A stretch of 64,000 bases of DNA from Thauera terpenica 58Eu (GTDB lineage: Bacteria > Pseudomonadota > Gammaproteobacteria > Burkholderiales > Rhodocyclaceae), in contig NZ_ATJV01000001.1 of NCBI RefSeq assembly GCF_000443165.1, positions 124,001-188,000 on the forward strand, read 5' to 3'. Shown here piece by piece: positions 8,814-18,148 of the stretch. The notes below the pieces were generated by a model. That model did no database searches. It saw nothing but the letters and a program-made list of their open reading frames with translations, and was not told where the DNA came from. How positions within the stretch are numbered: the first letter of the stretch is position 1; each line of letters opens with the position of its first letter. The translations under genes and the position numbers were made by a program.

Positions 8814-9522
8814 GGTCGCCGGCCTGCAAAAGCGCTACAAGGCGCGCACCGTGGTGCACGATGTCGACTTTGAGGTCGGCTCGGGCGAGGTCGTCGGTCT
8901 GCTGGGCCCAAACGGTGCGGGCAAGACCACCTGTTTTTACATGATCGTCGGCCTCGTCAGCGCCGATGGCGGCCAGATCAGCCTGGACGGCAAGGACCTC
9001 ACCCACTTGCCGATTCACGCCCGCGCACGCCTGGGGCTGTCCTACCTGCCGCAGGAAATGAGCGTGTTTCGCAAGCTCACCGTGGCGCAGAACATCCGTG
9101 CGGTGCTTGAACTTCAGGGCCTGGAAACGCGTGCGGTCGATGAGCGCCTGGAGGAGTTGATGGCGGAACTCGGCATCAGCCACCTGCGCGACAACACTGC
9201 AATTTCGCTCTCTGGCGGCGAACGTCGGCGCTGCGAGATTGCACGCGCACTGGCCACCAGTCCGCGCCTGATCCTGCTTGACGAGCCCTTTGCCGGCGTC
9301 GACCCGATTGCAGTGCTCGACATCCAGAAGATCATCCGCTTTCTCAAGGAACGTGGCATCGGCGTCCTGATCACCGACCACAACGTGCGCGAGACCCTGG
9401 GCATCTGCGACCGCGCCTACATCCTCAGCGAGGGCCGTGTGCTTGCCAGCGGCCATCCAGCCGAGATCATCGCCAACGACAGAGTCCGCGAGGTCTATCT
9501 CGGGGAGCATTTCCGCCTCTAG
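8800..9522 (+). CDS. lptB: LPS export ABC transporter ATPase LptB
   Basis: Cytoplasmic ATPase of the LptB2FGC complex that extracts lipopolysaccharide from the inner membrane. The 240-aa product has Walker [10 protein letters not shown] (about residue 37), signature LSGGERRR (about 135), Walker [14 protein letters not shown] (about 156) and the H-loop TDHN (about 193). rpoN follows 7 bp later, as is usual. The usual upstream lptC and lptA are absent; recX takes their place and overlaps by 14 bp. Confidence 0.95.
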   Translation: MSLLKVAGLQKRYKARTVVHDVDFEVGSGEVVGLLGPNGAGKTTCFYMIVGLVSADGGQISLDGKDLTHLPIHARARLGLSYLPQEMSVFRKLTVAQNIRAVLELQGLETRAVDERLEELMAELGISHLRDNTAISLSGGERRRCEIARALATSPRLILLDEPFAGVDPIAVLDIQKIIRFLKERGIGVLITDHNVRETLGICDRAYILSEGRVLASGHPAEIIANDRVREVYLGEHFRL

Positions 9523-9529
9523 GTCCAGG

Positions 9530-10975
9530 ATGAAGCCCAGTCTCCAGCTCAAGCTCTCGCAGCACCTCACCCTGACCCCGCAGTTGCAACAGTCAATCAA
9601 GCTGCTGCAACTGTCTACGCTGGAGTTGAATCAGGAGATCGAACGTTTTCTGCTCGACAACCCGATGCTGGAGCGCGACGAACAAGATGACTTCGTGGCG
9701 CAACCCGGCCTCGCCACCAGTGCGTCCCCAGCCGAGCGCGAACGCGAGCAGGCACAGGAGCGTGCGACCAGCGACGAAGACGAGGTCCGACAAGGCAGCG
9801 AGCGTGACGAGGAGGGCATCGACTGGTCCAATGTCGGCACCGGAGCATCTGCGAAGCGTGACGATGACGACGACGACTTCCAGGAGTTTCAGGCCGCCGA
9901 ACTGTCCTTGCGCGAGCATCTCGACCAGCAGGTTGCGCTCTCGCCACTGAACGATCGCGACCGCGCCCTGGTGCGCTTCATCATCGAGGCCATCGACGAC
10001 GACGGCTACCTGTACCAGCCGCTGGAAGAGTTGCTTGAGCTGTTGCCACCCGAGTTCGCGATCGATCTCGATGAGCTCTCGATTGCCTTGCACCACGTGC
10101 AGAGCCTTGACCCCGCAGGCGTCGGCGCACGCACGCCACAGGAATGCCTTTCGCTGCAGCTGCGCGCAAGACCGGAAAGCTCGATCCAGATGCTGGCCCT
10201 TGAAATCGTCGACCAACACCTGGATTTGCTCGCCGAACGCAACTTCGTCCGCCTGAAAAAGCTCACCGGCTGCAACGACGAGGACCTGCGCGCCACCCAC
10301 ACCCTGATCTGCAGCCTCGACCCCCACCCGGGCTCACGCCACGCAGCATCGGACACGCGCTACGTGCTGCCCGATGTCATCGTGCGCAAGACGCGTGGCC
10401 TCTGGACCGTGAACCTCAACCAGGAGGCCATGCCCAGGCTGCGGGTAAATAGTCTGTACGCCAGTCTGCTGCAGCAGAATCGAGGCCAGACAGGCGGTCT
10501 CAGTGGTCAACTGCAGGAGGCACGCTGGCTGATCAAGAACGTGCAGCAGCGCTTTGACACCATTTTGCGCGTGTCGCAGGCCATTGTTGACCAGCAGAGG
10601 CAGTTCTTCGATCATGGGGACGTGGCAATGCGGCCGCTCACCCTGCGCGAGATTGCGGATCAGCTCGAACTGCACGAATCGACGGTGTCTCGCGTCACCA
10701 CACAGAAGTACATGGCCACCCCACGCGGGGTGTTCGAACTCAAGTATTTCTTCGGCAGTCACGTTTCCACCGATACTGGCGGAGCGGCTTCTTCCACGGC
10801 GATTCGCGCGCTGATTCGCCAGCTGGTCGAGGCTGAGGACGGGAAAAAACCCCTTTCCGACGCAAAGATTGCAGAAGTTTTGGGCCAGCAGGGTATCGTG
10901 GTCGCACGTCGCACGATCGCGAAGTACCGCGAATCACTGAATATCCCGCCGGTCAGTCTGCGCAAATCGATCTGA
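9530..10975 (+). CDS. rpoN: RNA polymerase sigma-54 factor
   Basis: Sigma factor for enhancer-dependent promoters (nitrogen and other regulons). The 481-aa product has the Gln/Leu-rich region I (LTLTPQLQQSIKLLQLST), an acidic region II around residues 45-115, the core-binding and HTH segments, and the RpoN box ARRTIAKYRE near the C-terminus. ATG 9530 gives the canonical MKPSLQLKL start; a longer frame from 9437 only reads through lptB. hpf follows after 17 bp. Confidence 0.97.
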   Translation: MKPSLQLKLSQHLTLTPQLQQSIKLLQLSTLELNQEIERFLLDNPMLERDEQDDFVAQPGLATSASPAEREREQAQERATSDEDEVRQGSERDEEGIDWSNVGTGASAKRDDDDDDFQEFQAAELSLREHLDQQVALSPLNDRDRALVRFIIEAIDDDGYLYQPLEELLELLPPEFAIDLDELSIALHHVQSLDPAGVGARTPQECLSLQLRARPESSIQMLALEIVDQHLDLLAERNFVRLKKLTGCNDEDLRATHTLICSLDPHPGSRHAASDTRYVLPDVIVRKTRGLWTVNLNQEAMPRLRVNSLYASLLQQNRGQTGGLSGQLQEARWLIKNVQQRFDTILRVSQAIVDQQRQFFDHGDVAMRPLTLREIADQLELHESTVSRVTTQKYMATPRGVFELKYFFGSHVSTDTGGAASSTAIRALIRQLVEAEDGKKPLSDAKIAEVLGQQGIVVARRTIAKYRESLNIPPVSLRKSI

Positions 10976-10992
10976 CAACAACAGGAGTTACC

Positions 10993-11319
10993 ATGAATCT
11001 CAACATCACCGGGCGCCACGTCGAAGTCACCCCGGCCATTCGTGACTACTTGAGCTCGAAACTCGACCGCGTCATTCGCCACTTCGACAATGTCACCAGC
11101 GTCACGGTGACGCTCTCGGTTGAAAAGCTCAAGCAAAAGGTCGATGTCACGCTGCACGTGCGCGGCAAGGACATCTTCGTCGAGAGCGAGGACGCCGACC
11201 TGTATGCCGCGATTGACGCGATGACCGACAAGCTCGACCGCCAGGTGCAGAAGTACAAGCAGAAGCTGACCGACCACAACCACGAATCAGTGAAGCACCA
11301 GGCTCCGCCGGAGGTCTGA
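10993..11319 (+). CDS. hpf: Ribosome hibernation-promoting factor
   Basis: Short-form HPF/YfiA (108 aa) that binds the 30S subunit and inactivates ribosomes during starvation. The sequence begins MNLNITGRHVEVTPAIRDY and keeps the beta-alpha fold and basic surface of the family (VEKLKQKVDVTLHVRGKD). AGGAGTT precedes the ATG. It is placed between rpoN and ptsN as in many proteobacteria, and was formerly called sigma-54 modulation protein. Confidence 0.96.
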   Translation: MNLNITGRHVEVTPAIRDYLSSKLDRVIRHFDNVTSVTVTLSVEKLKQKVDVTLHVRGKDIFVESEDADLYAAIDAMTDKLDRQVQKYKQKLTDHNHESVKHQAPPEV

Positions 11320-11353
11320 TCGCCTGCTTGCGGTTTTATATCCGGGGTGTGGG

Positions 11354-11359
11354 TATAAT
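11354..11359 (+). promoter_or_regulatory. Candidate -10 element before ptsN
   Basis: A perfect TATAAT lies 97 bp before the ptsN start. TTGCGG at 11328-11333 is the nearest -35 candidate, but the 20-bp spacer is long. It suggests ptsN-hprK also have a promoter of their own inside the rpoN cluster. Confidence 0.45.
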
Positions 11360-11455
11360 GCGCGCGTTTTTAAGACGCGGCTTCAACGCATCCCGGTCCG
11401 TCCCTCCGCCCAGCGTGGCGCCAGCGGTAGCGGCGTTGCGCAAGCTCTACTGCGA

Positions 11456-11941
11456 ATGAGCCTGATACCTCAACTCCTGCCACTTACCAACGTGGTGGTC
11501 GATCTCGATGCCAGCAGCAAGAAGCGCGTTTTCGAACAGGCCGGCCTGCTGTTCGAGAACAATCAGGGCATCGCCCGCAGCTTGGTGTTCGACAGCCTGT
11601 TCGCCCGCGAACGTCTCGGCTCCACTGGCCTCGGCCAGGGAATCGCCATCCCGCACGGTCGCATCAAGGGCCTCAAGGACGCAGCGGGCGCCTTTCTGCG
11701 CCTGGCGACACCGGTGCAGTTCGATGCGCCCGACGGACGACCGGTCAACCTCCTGTTCGTGCTCCTCGTTCCCGAGCAAGCCAACGAAACCCATCTTCAG
11801 CTCCTCTCCGAACTGGCGCAGATGTTCAGCGATCGCACTTTCCGCGAAGAGTTGCTGCACGCCCCGGACGCCGCACATATCCACCAGATGTTCATGAACT
11901 GGGGTAGTGATGCGACAAACCAGCGTCGCGCGGCTGTTTGA
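11456..11941 (+). CDS. ptsN: Nitrogen PTS EIIA component
   Basis: Phosphoacceptor of the regulatory (non-transporting) nitrogen phosphotransferase system. The 161-aa EIIA-fold protein has the active-site His at residue 67, in GLGQGIAIPHGRIKG. It controls processes such as potassium handling and stress responses through its phosphorylation state. The gene's end overlaps the hprK start by 32 bp. Neighbours rpoN and hpf give the standard cluster. Confidence 0.95.
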   Translation: MSLIPQLLPLTNVVVDLDASSKKRVFEQAGLLFENNQGIARSLVFDSLFARERLGSTGLGQGIAIPHGRIKGLKDAAGAFLRLATPVQFDAPDGRPVNLLFVLLVPEQANETHLQLLSELAQMFSDRTFREELLHAPDAAHIHQMFMNWGSDATNQRRAAV

Positions 11942-12857
11942 GACCGAACGCGGGCATCTTGAGCTCACCCATGTCAGCGGTCGACTGGATGCGACGCTGT
12001 CGGTTGCTGAAGAGCGCATCTGGCCTGCCGACCTCATCGGCCACCTGAACCTGATTCACCCCACCCGCTTGCAGATCATCGGCGCTGCAGAGCTGGCCTG
12101 GGCTCAGCGCCAGTCGACCGACAAGGTCACCCACCACCTCAATGAAATCCTCTCCTGCCAGCCCCCGGCGATCATTCTTGCCGACGGCTGTGCAGTGTCG
12201 AACGTCATCCGCGCAGCCTGCGAAGCCTACGATGTTGCGCTGTTCACCACGCCACAGGCGGCAGCGGGCGTCATCGATCAGTTGCGCCTCTACCTGTCGC
12301 GGGAGCTGGCCGAAAAAGCCTCGCTGCACGGCGTGTTCATGGACGTGCTGGGTGTCGGCGTACTGATCACCGGTGACTCCGGCGCAGGAAAATCAGAGCT
12401 TGCGCTCGAACTCATCTCGCGCGGCCACGGCCTGGTCGCGGACGATATCGTCGAATTCTCGCGCATCGCGCCCACCGTGCTCGAAGGCCGCTGCCCCCCC
12501 ATGCTGCAGGACTTCATCGAAGTCCGCGGCCTTGGCATCCTCAACATCCGCACCATCTTTGGTGAGACCGCCTGCCGCAGGAAGATGCGCCTGCGCCTGG
12601 TCTGCCACCTCGAGCGCCGCCAGCCCGGCGCCGGCGACCCCAGTCGCCTGCCATTGCAGCAGGAAGTGAAGGACATTCTCGGCGTCAACATTGCTCGCGT
12701 CGTGCTGCCAGTGGCGGCAGGCCGCAACCTCGCGGTGCTGCTCGAGGCCGCCGTGCGCTCGACCATCCTGCAATTGCGTGGGGTGGATGCGATGCAGGAA
12801 TTCATCAAGCGCCAGATGCAGGCGATGGACAGCCAGTCCGACGAGGGCACGGGCTGA
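11910..12857 (+). CDS. hprK: HPr kinase/phosphorylase
   Basis: Phosphorylates and dephosphorylates HPr or its homologue on Ser, linking PTS state to metabolism. The protein is about 315 aa. Seen: Walker A GDSGAGKSE near residue 154, followed by the family signature region EVRGLGILNIRTIFGE. ATG 11910 is chosen, with GGGG some five bases upstream; a GTG at 11907 adds one residue. The start lies inside ptsN. The usual follower rapZ is absent here, and ilvA comes next. Confidence 0.94.
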   Translation: MRQTSVARLFETERGHLELTHVSGRLDATLSVAEERIWPADLIGHLNLIHPTRLQIIGAAELAWAQRQSTDKVTHHLNEILSCQPPAIILADGCAVSNVIRAACEAYDVALFTTPQAAAGVIDQLRLYLSRELAEKASLHGVFMDVLGVGVLITGDSGAGKSELALELISRGHGLVADDIVEFSRIAPTVLEGRCPPMLQDFIEVRGLGILNIRTIFGETACRRKMRLRLVCHLERRQPGAGDPSRLPLQQEVKDILGVNIARVVLPVAAGRNLAVLLEAAVRSTILQLRGVDAMQEFIKRQMQAMDSQSDEGTG

Positions 12858-12980
12858 GCACTACAGCCGCCCCGGGCGGGGCTGGCGCAGCGCGCACAAA
12901 GGCGCTATTGCGGCAGCGCCGCATCGGCTGCTACCCTCGTCGACTTTGTTGCTTCGGCACGAGCCCCTACGCGAGCCCTC

Positions 12981-14501
12981 ATGAACGCCCCCACGGATTA
13001 TCTCGAGCGCATCCTGAATGCCCAGGTGTATGACGTTGCGGTCGAAACCCCACTCGACCTCGCCACCAATCTGTCTGCACGCATGCACAACCGCATCTAC
13101 TTCAAGCGCGAGGACATGCAGCCGGTGTTCAGCTTCAAGATCCGCGGCGCGTACAACAAGATGGCCAAGCTCTCCCCGCAGGCGCTGAAGCGCGGCGTCA
13201 TCTGTGCCTCGGCCGGCAACCATGCACAGGGGGTCGCCTTGTCAGCGGCGAAGCTGGGCGTGCGCGCGGTGATCGTGATGCCCAGCACCACCCCGCAGAT
13301 CAAGATCGACGCGGTGAAGGCGCGTGGTGGCGAGGTCGTGCTCGTGGGCGAGTCCTACTCGGACGCCTACGCCCACGCGCTCGAACTGGAAAAGACCGAA
13401 AAGCTCACCTTCGTCCATCCTTTTGACGACCCGGACGTCATCGCCGGCCAGGGCACGGTGGGAATGGAGATCCTGCGCGCCCATCCGCAGCCCATCCATG
13501 CCGTGTTCTGCTGCGTGGGCGGAGGCGGACTGATCGCCGGCGTCGCGGCCTACATCAAGCGCTTGCGCCCGGAAACGAAGATCATCGGCGTGGAAGCCGT
13601 CGGCGCCGACGCGATGACACAATCGCTCGCTGCCGGCGAACGCATCACGCTCGAGCAGGTCGGCCTGTTCGCCGACGGCGCGGCGGTCAAGCAGGTGGGC
13701 GAAGAGAACTTCCGCCTGTGCCAGCAGTACGTGGACGAGATGATCCTCGTCGATAACGACGCCATCTGCGCCGCGATCAAGGACGTGTTCGAGGACACGC
13801 GCTCCATCCTCGAGCCGGCGGGTGCGCTCGCGATTGCCGGCGCCAAGGAATACGTCAGACGCCACAAGCTGCGCGACAAGAGCCTGGTGGCCGTTGCATC
13901 GGGCGCGAACATGAACTTCGACCGCCTGCGCTTCGTGGCCGAGCGCGCCGAACTCGGCGAACAGCGCGAGGCCTTGCTGGCAGTGACGATTCCCGAGAAG
14001 CCCGGCTCATTCCGCAAGTTCATCAATGTGCTGGGCAAGCGCAGCATCACCGAGTTCAACTATCGCTACGCCGACGCCGAGCGCGCCCACATCTTTGTCG
14101 GCGTCAGCGTGCACAATCGCAGCGAGGCCGGTCGCCTGGTGGAAATGCTCGAACGCCACGACCTGCCGGCGCTCGACCTCACCGACAATGAGCTGGCCAA
14201 GATGCACATCCGCTACATGGTCGGCGGCCGCTCACCGCAGGCTGAAAACGAAGTCATTTACCGCTTCGTGTTCCCCGAGCGCCCGGGCGCGCTGGCGAAT
14301 TTTCTCTCCAAGCTGCATTCGGACTGGAACATCTCGCTCTTCCACTATCGCAATCACGGCTCGGATTATGGACGCGTGCTGGTCGGCATGCAGGTTCCCG
14401 CCGACGACGCAGCGGCGTTCGCGGACTTTCTCGAACGCGTCGGCTATCAGTACGCAGCCGAGACCGACAACCCGGCCTACCGCCTGTTCCTTGCCGCCTG
14501 A
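12981..14501 (+). CDS. ilvA: Threonine ammonia-lyase, biosynthetic
   Basis: PLP enzyme that converts threonine to 2-oxobutyrate, the first step to isoleucine. The 506-aa product has the PLP-lysine motif SFKIRGAYNKM near residue 53, the glycine loop GGGGLIAG near 183, and two ACT-like regulatory domains in the last ~170 residues, starting near LAVTIPEKPGSFRKF. The two-domain C-terminus fits the isoleucine-inhibited biosynthetic type rather than the short catabolic type. Confidence 0.96.
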   Translation: MNAPTDYLERILNAQVYDVAVETPLDLATNLSARMHNRIYFKREDMQPVFSFKIRGAYNKMAKLSPQALKRGVICASAGNHAQGVALSAAKLGVRAVIVMPSTTPQIKIDAVKARGGEVVLVGESYSDAYAHALELEKTEKLTFVHPFDDPDVIAGQGTVGMEILRAHPQPIHAVFCCVGGGGLIAGVAAYIKRLRPETKIIGVEAVGADAMTQSLAAGERITLEQVGLFADGAAVKQVGEENFRLCQQYVDEMILVDNDAICAAIKDVFEDTRSILEPAGALAIAGAKEYVRRHKLRDKSLVAVASGANMNFDRLRFVAERAELGEQREALLAVTIPEKPGSFRKFINVLGKRSITEFNYRYADAERAHIFVGVSVHNRSEAGRLVEMLERHDLPALDLTDNELAKMHIRYMVGGRSPQAENEVIYRFVFPERPGALANFLSKLHSDWNISLFHYRNHGSDYGRVLVGMQVPADDAAAFADFLERVGYQYAAETDNPAYRLFLAA

Positions 14502-14518
14502 GCGACAAAAGCTCAGGC
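14496..14518. terminator. Hairpin at the ilvA stop codon
   Basis: Perfect 8-bp stem GCCTGAGC / GCTCAGGC with a 7-base loop, spanning the ilvA stop. It sits between convergent ilvA and ygfA and could work in both directions, but no T-run follows. Confidence 0.4.
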
Positions 14519-14537
14519 ACGGGCGCGGCGAAGACCC

Positions 14538-15131
14538 TCAGCGCTGCACCCGCGCCGCGCCCGCCTCGGTGACGATCCACTGCATGGGCCGGTCATGCGA
14601 TTGCGGCCAGGTGCTGGGCACACGGCCAAGCTCGAAGCCCACCCCGATCGCGACCGTATCCAGCTGCGCCAGCGTGCGGTCAAAATAGCCACCGCCGTAG
14701 CCCAGGCGATAGCCCGCCGCATCGAAGGCATTCAAGGGCACCAGCACCACTTCGGGCACCACCTCCGCTGCGGCGGCCGGGTGTGGGATGCCGTGGCGGT
14801 CGAGCACCATTGCCGCACCGGGCACCCAAGGCCGAAAGTGCATGGCGGCGTCCTTCTCCAGCACGACCGGCAGGGCCGCGATGCGGTCTTCGTCCTGCGC
14901 CAGCCAGGCCTGTATCCACGCGCGCAGATCGGGCTCTGCACGGTAGGGCCAGCAAAATCCGATCGAGCGTGGCGCCAGCTCTTCGATCACCTTGTCGAGA
15001 TGCGCCACCAACTGGCGCTCGAGAGCCTGTCGCTGCGCTGCGCTCAAGCACTCGCGTGCCTCGAGCGCCTTGCGGCGCAATCGGTTGCGGCATTGCACAA
15101 TGTCATCTGCGGGGTCAGAAACTGGCTTCAT
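14538..15131 (-). CDS. ygfA: 5-formyltetrahydrofolate cyclo-ligase
   Basis: ATP-dependent conversion of 5-formyl-THF to 5,10-methenyl-THF. The 197-aa product has the family's basic N-terminus (RNRLRRKALEAR) and the C-terminal glycine-rich signature GYRLGYGGGYFDRTL near residue 140. ATG 15131 is used; a GTG three bases upstream is possible. In many proteobacteria 6S RNA precedes this gene, but here slt starts divergently only about 40 bp away, leaving no room. Confidence 0.92.
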   Translation of the reverse strand: MKPVSDPADDIVQCRNRLRRKALEARECLSAAQRQALERQLVAHLDKVIEELAPRSIGFCWPYRAEPDLRAWIQAWLAQDEDRIAALPVVLEKDAAMHFRPWVPGAAMVLDRHGIPHPAAAAEVVPEVVLVPLNAFDAAGYRLGYGGGYFDRTLAQLDTVAIGVGFELGRVPSTWPQSHDRPMQWIVTEAGAARVQR

Positions 15132-15171
15132 CACTGTGGTATGTTAGCTGCGATTGGGGAGAATGAAGAGC

Positions 15172-17112
15172 ATGCATAAAGGCGCAAGGGCCGCGCTGTT
15201 CACGGTCGGGATGCTGATCGCGACAGCGGGTTTGGGGCAAGCCGCCCCGGATTCTGGCGACGACCGCATCGTCGCCGCTCGCGAGGCTGTGCGCAAGGGG
15301 GACCGCAACACGCTGGAGCGCCTCGCGCTCGAGCCCAGCAGCCACCCACTCGATCCCTACGTGCGCTACTGGCGCCTGATCAACGTCCTGGCACGCCCCG
15401 AAACGCCTCCTGCACCCATGCTCGAAGCTTTCCTCGAACAGGAGGCCGGCAGCATGCTGGCCGAGCGTGTGCGTGTGGATTGGCTGCGGCGCATGGCCAC
15501 GGACGGCGACTGGGCGTCCTTCCTCGCCCTCTTCCCCGGCCTGCTCAACCCCGACCGCGAAATGCGGTGCACCGCGTGGACCGCGCAGCTGATGAGCGGC
15601 AATCGCGACGTACTCGATGCGGTGGCCGCTGAATGGAGTGCTCTCGATGACGCCCCGGCAGCGTGTGACACTGCGCTGCAGGCCGCTTACGCATCCGCAC
15701 GAGTGCACGAGGACGACGTCTGGCGCCGCGCGCGCCGTCAGGTCGATACGCGCAAGCCCGATAACGCGCGCCTGACCTGGAGCTGGCTCCCGGCAGACAG
15801 CGCACCCCCTGCCGCCCAGGTTGAACAGGCGCTGAAATCCTCGGCGGCATGGCTTGACCGCCTGCCGCCCAACTTCGCCGTGACCCGCGCCGGCCGCGAA
15901 CTCGTGCTCGCCGCCCTGACCCGCGTGGCACGCGCTGACCCGCGCGCCGCTTACACGCGCCTGCTCAGCGTGCAGGATCGCCTAGGCGCCGAAGAGCGCA
16001 GCCACATCCATGCGGTCATCGCGATGCATGCCGCCATCGAGCAGCTCCCGGAAGCCCTCGATCTTTACCGCGCTGCCAGCGCGGCTGAGCTGAGCCCGCT
16101 GCAGCGCGCCTGGCGCGTGCGTGCAGCGCTGCGCGCGCCGGACTGGAACGCGGTTCGCAGCGCCATCGAAGCCATGCCCGAAGCCGAACGCGAGTTGCCG
16201 GAATGGACCTACTGGCTCGGCCGTGCGCATGCTGCCGGCGACCGCCACGAGGTAGCCGCAAGCCTGTTTGCCCGCATCGCTGGCGAACCTCATTTTTACG
16301 GCATCCTGGCAGGCGAAGAGCTTGGTCAGCCGTTTGCGCCCCCCGCCAGCAATGGCCTGCTGCCCACCGCCAAGCTCGCCGAGGCCGAAACCGACCCTGG
16401 CCTGGTGCGCGCGCTGGCGCTGTACCGGCTCGACATGCGTACCGAAGCGGTGCGCGAGTGGATCTGGGCACTGCGCGAGCGCGACGAACAGTTTCGCCTG
16501 GCCGCGGCCCACCTCGCCCTGCGCAACGAAATCTACGACCGTGCCATCAACACGGCCGAGCTCGCCAACTCGCGCACGAATTTCGCGCTGCGCTTCCTCA
16601 CTCCCTACCGTGACCTGATCGAGCCCCAGGTACGCAGCCAGGGGCTGGACCTGGGCTGGGTGTACGGCGTGATGCGCCAGGAAAGCCGCTTCGTCATCCC
16701 CGCCCGCTCCAGCGCTGGCGCCCAGGGCCTGATGCAGGTGATGCCGGCCACCGGCAAGTGGGTGGCGGGCAAGATCGGGCTGAAAGGCTACCATCAAGGC
16801 CTGCTCTCCAATCTCGACACCAATGTGCTGCTCGGTACCAGCTACATGCGCCTCATCCTCGACGGGCTAGACGACCATCCGGTGCTGGCCAGCGCCGGCT
16901 ACAACGCCGGCCCGGGCCGCGCGCGGCGCTGGCGGGACGACAAGGCACTCGAAGGCGCGATCTATGCCGAGACCATTCCTTTTGACGAAACTCGTGATTA
17001 CGTCAAGAAGGTCATGACCAATGCCATCATCTATGCTGCGCTGCTCGAAGCTCAACCCCAGTCATTGAAATCGAGATTGGGCATGATCAGCCCGCGCCCG
17101 CCCGGCGAATGA
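15172..17112 (+). CDS. slt: Soluble lytic murein transglycosylase (Slt70-like)
   Basis: Periplasmic enzyme cleaving the MurNAc-GlcNAc bond with 1,6-anhydro formation. About 646 aa, close to Slt70. It has a signal peptide (residues 1 to about 21, ending in GQAA), a long alpha-helical superhelix, and a C-terminal SLT domain with catalytic Glu in MRQESRF followed by SSAGAQGLMQVMP and SAGYNAGPGRARRW. ATG 15172 is favoured because GGGGAG lies 10 bases upstream; ATG 15163 is an alternative. Confidence 0.93.
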   Translation: MHKGARAALFTVGMLIATAGLGQAAPDSGDDRIVAAREAVRKGDRNTLERLALEPSSHPLDPYVRYWRLINVLARPETPPAPMLEAFLEQEAGSMLAERVRVDWLRRMATDGDWASFLALFPGLLNPDREMRCTAWTAQLMSGNRDVLDAVAAEWSALDDAPAACDTALQAAYASARVHEDDVWRRARRQVDTRKPDNARLTWSWLPADSAPPAAQVEQALKSSAAWLDRLPPNFAVTRAGRELVLAALTRVARADPRAAYTRLLSVQDRLGAEERSHIHAVIAMHAAIEQLPEALDLYRAASAAELSPLQRAWRVRAALRAPDWNAVRSAIEAMPEAERELPEWTYWLGRAHAAGDRHEVAASLFARIAGEPHFYGILAGEELGQPFAPPASNGLLPTAKLAEAETDPGLVRALALYRLDMRTEAVREWIWALRERDEQFRLAAAHLALRNEIYDRAINTAELANSRTNFALRFLTPYRDLIEPQVRSQGLDLGWVYGVMRQESRFVIPARSSAGAQGLMQVMPATGKWVAGKIGLKGYHQGLLSNLDTNVLLGTSYMRLILDGLDDHPVLASAGYNAGPGRARRWRDDKALEGAIYAETIPFDETRDYVKKVMTNAIIYAALLEAQPQSLKSRLGMISPRPPGE

Positions 17113-17167
17113 AATCCGACAGCACACAGCTCACATCCCGATCAATCAACAACAGCGAGTCTTGATC

Positions 17168-18124
17168 ATGCAACTCAAACGCGTCGTTCTCGTTGGCGGC
17201 ACCGGTTTCGTAGGTCGTGCCATCGCTAACCGCCTGGGCGAAGCCGGGGTGAACGTCATCGTCCCCACCCGTCACCGCAGCCGCGCCGGCCACATCCTGC
17301 TCCTGCCCACGGTCGAGGTCGTGGACGCCGACGTACATGACCCGGCCACGCTCGAGCGTCTGTTCGCCGGCGCCGATGCGGTGCTCAGCCTGGTCGGCGT
17401 GCTGCACTCGCGCAGCGGCGAGCCCTACGGCCCCGGCTTCGCCCGTGCCCACGTCGAGCTACCGAAGAAGATCGTTGCCGCCTGTCGTCAGGCCGGGGTC
17501 AAGCGCCTGGTGCACATCAGCGCGCTGGGTGCCAGCGCCGACGGCCCCTCCGAATACCAGCGCTCCAAAGCCGCCGGCGAAGCGGCGATCCGCAGCACCG
17601 GCGCCGACCTGGACTGGGTCATCCTGCGCCCCTCGGTCATCTTCGGTCGCGACGACCGCTTTCTCAACATGTTCGCCCGCCTCGCCGCCGTCTTCCCTGT
17701 GCTCCCGCTGGCGGGGGCCGACGCGCGCTTCCAGCCGGTGTATGTCGAGGACCTTGCCGAAGTGGTGTGGCGCAGCCTGATCACGGCCGACGCCGCCGGG
17801 CAGAGCTTCGACGTCGCCGGACCGAGCGTCTATACCTTGCGCCAGCTCGTCGAGTACGTCTCGGCCCTGATCGGCAAGCCGCGGCGGGTGATCGGACTGC
17901 CGGAAAGCCTGGGCATGATCCAGGCCCGCCTGCTCGAGCTCGCACCCCAGCCCCTGATGAGTCGCGACAACCTGCGCTCGATGCGCGTGGACAACATCAC
18001 CGCGGGCGAACCCCTACCCTTCGGCCTCCGGCCCACCGCGCTCGAAGCCGTGGTGCCGAGCTGGCTGGGCCAGGACACCGTGCGCGCAAGCTACTACCCC
18101 CTTCGTCGCTACGCGCGCCGCTAA
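17168..18124 (+). CDS. NAD(P)-binding epimerase-like protein (NDUFA9/complex I family)
   Basis: A 318-aa atypical short-chain dehydrogenase/epimerase fold protein. The N-terminal Rossmann motif is VLVGGTGFVGRAI, followed by a conserved HISALGA stretch and an EYQRSKAAGEAAI motif where classical members have YxxxK. The closest family is that of the mitochondrial complex I accessory subunit NDUFA9; bacterial homologues have no settled function. The next recognisable complex I-related gene here is the MidA/NDUFAF7 homologue at 21283. Confidence 0.8.
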   Translation: MQLKRVVLVGGTGFVGRAIANRLGEAGVNVIVPTRHRSRAGHILLLPTVEVVDADVHDPATLERLFAGADAVLSLVGVLHSRSGEPYGPGFARAHVELPKKIVAACRQAGVKRLVHISALGASADGPSEYQRSKAAGEAAIRSTGADLDWVILRPSVIFGRDDRFLNMFARLAAVFPVLPLAGADARFQPVYVEDLAEVVWRSLITADAAGQSFDVAGPSVYTLRQLVEYVSALIGKPRRVIGLPESLGMIQARLLELAPQPLMSRDNLRSMRVDNITAGEPLPFGLRPTALEAVVPSWLGQDTVRASYYPLRRYARR

Positions 18125-18148
18125 CGCCTCACCACCCCGGAGTCAGGC

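Noticed and set aside
15132-15171. 6S RNA next to ygfA
   Set aside because: Only about 40 bp separate ygfA from slt, too short for a ~180-nt RNA; the 6S gene must be elsewhere.
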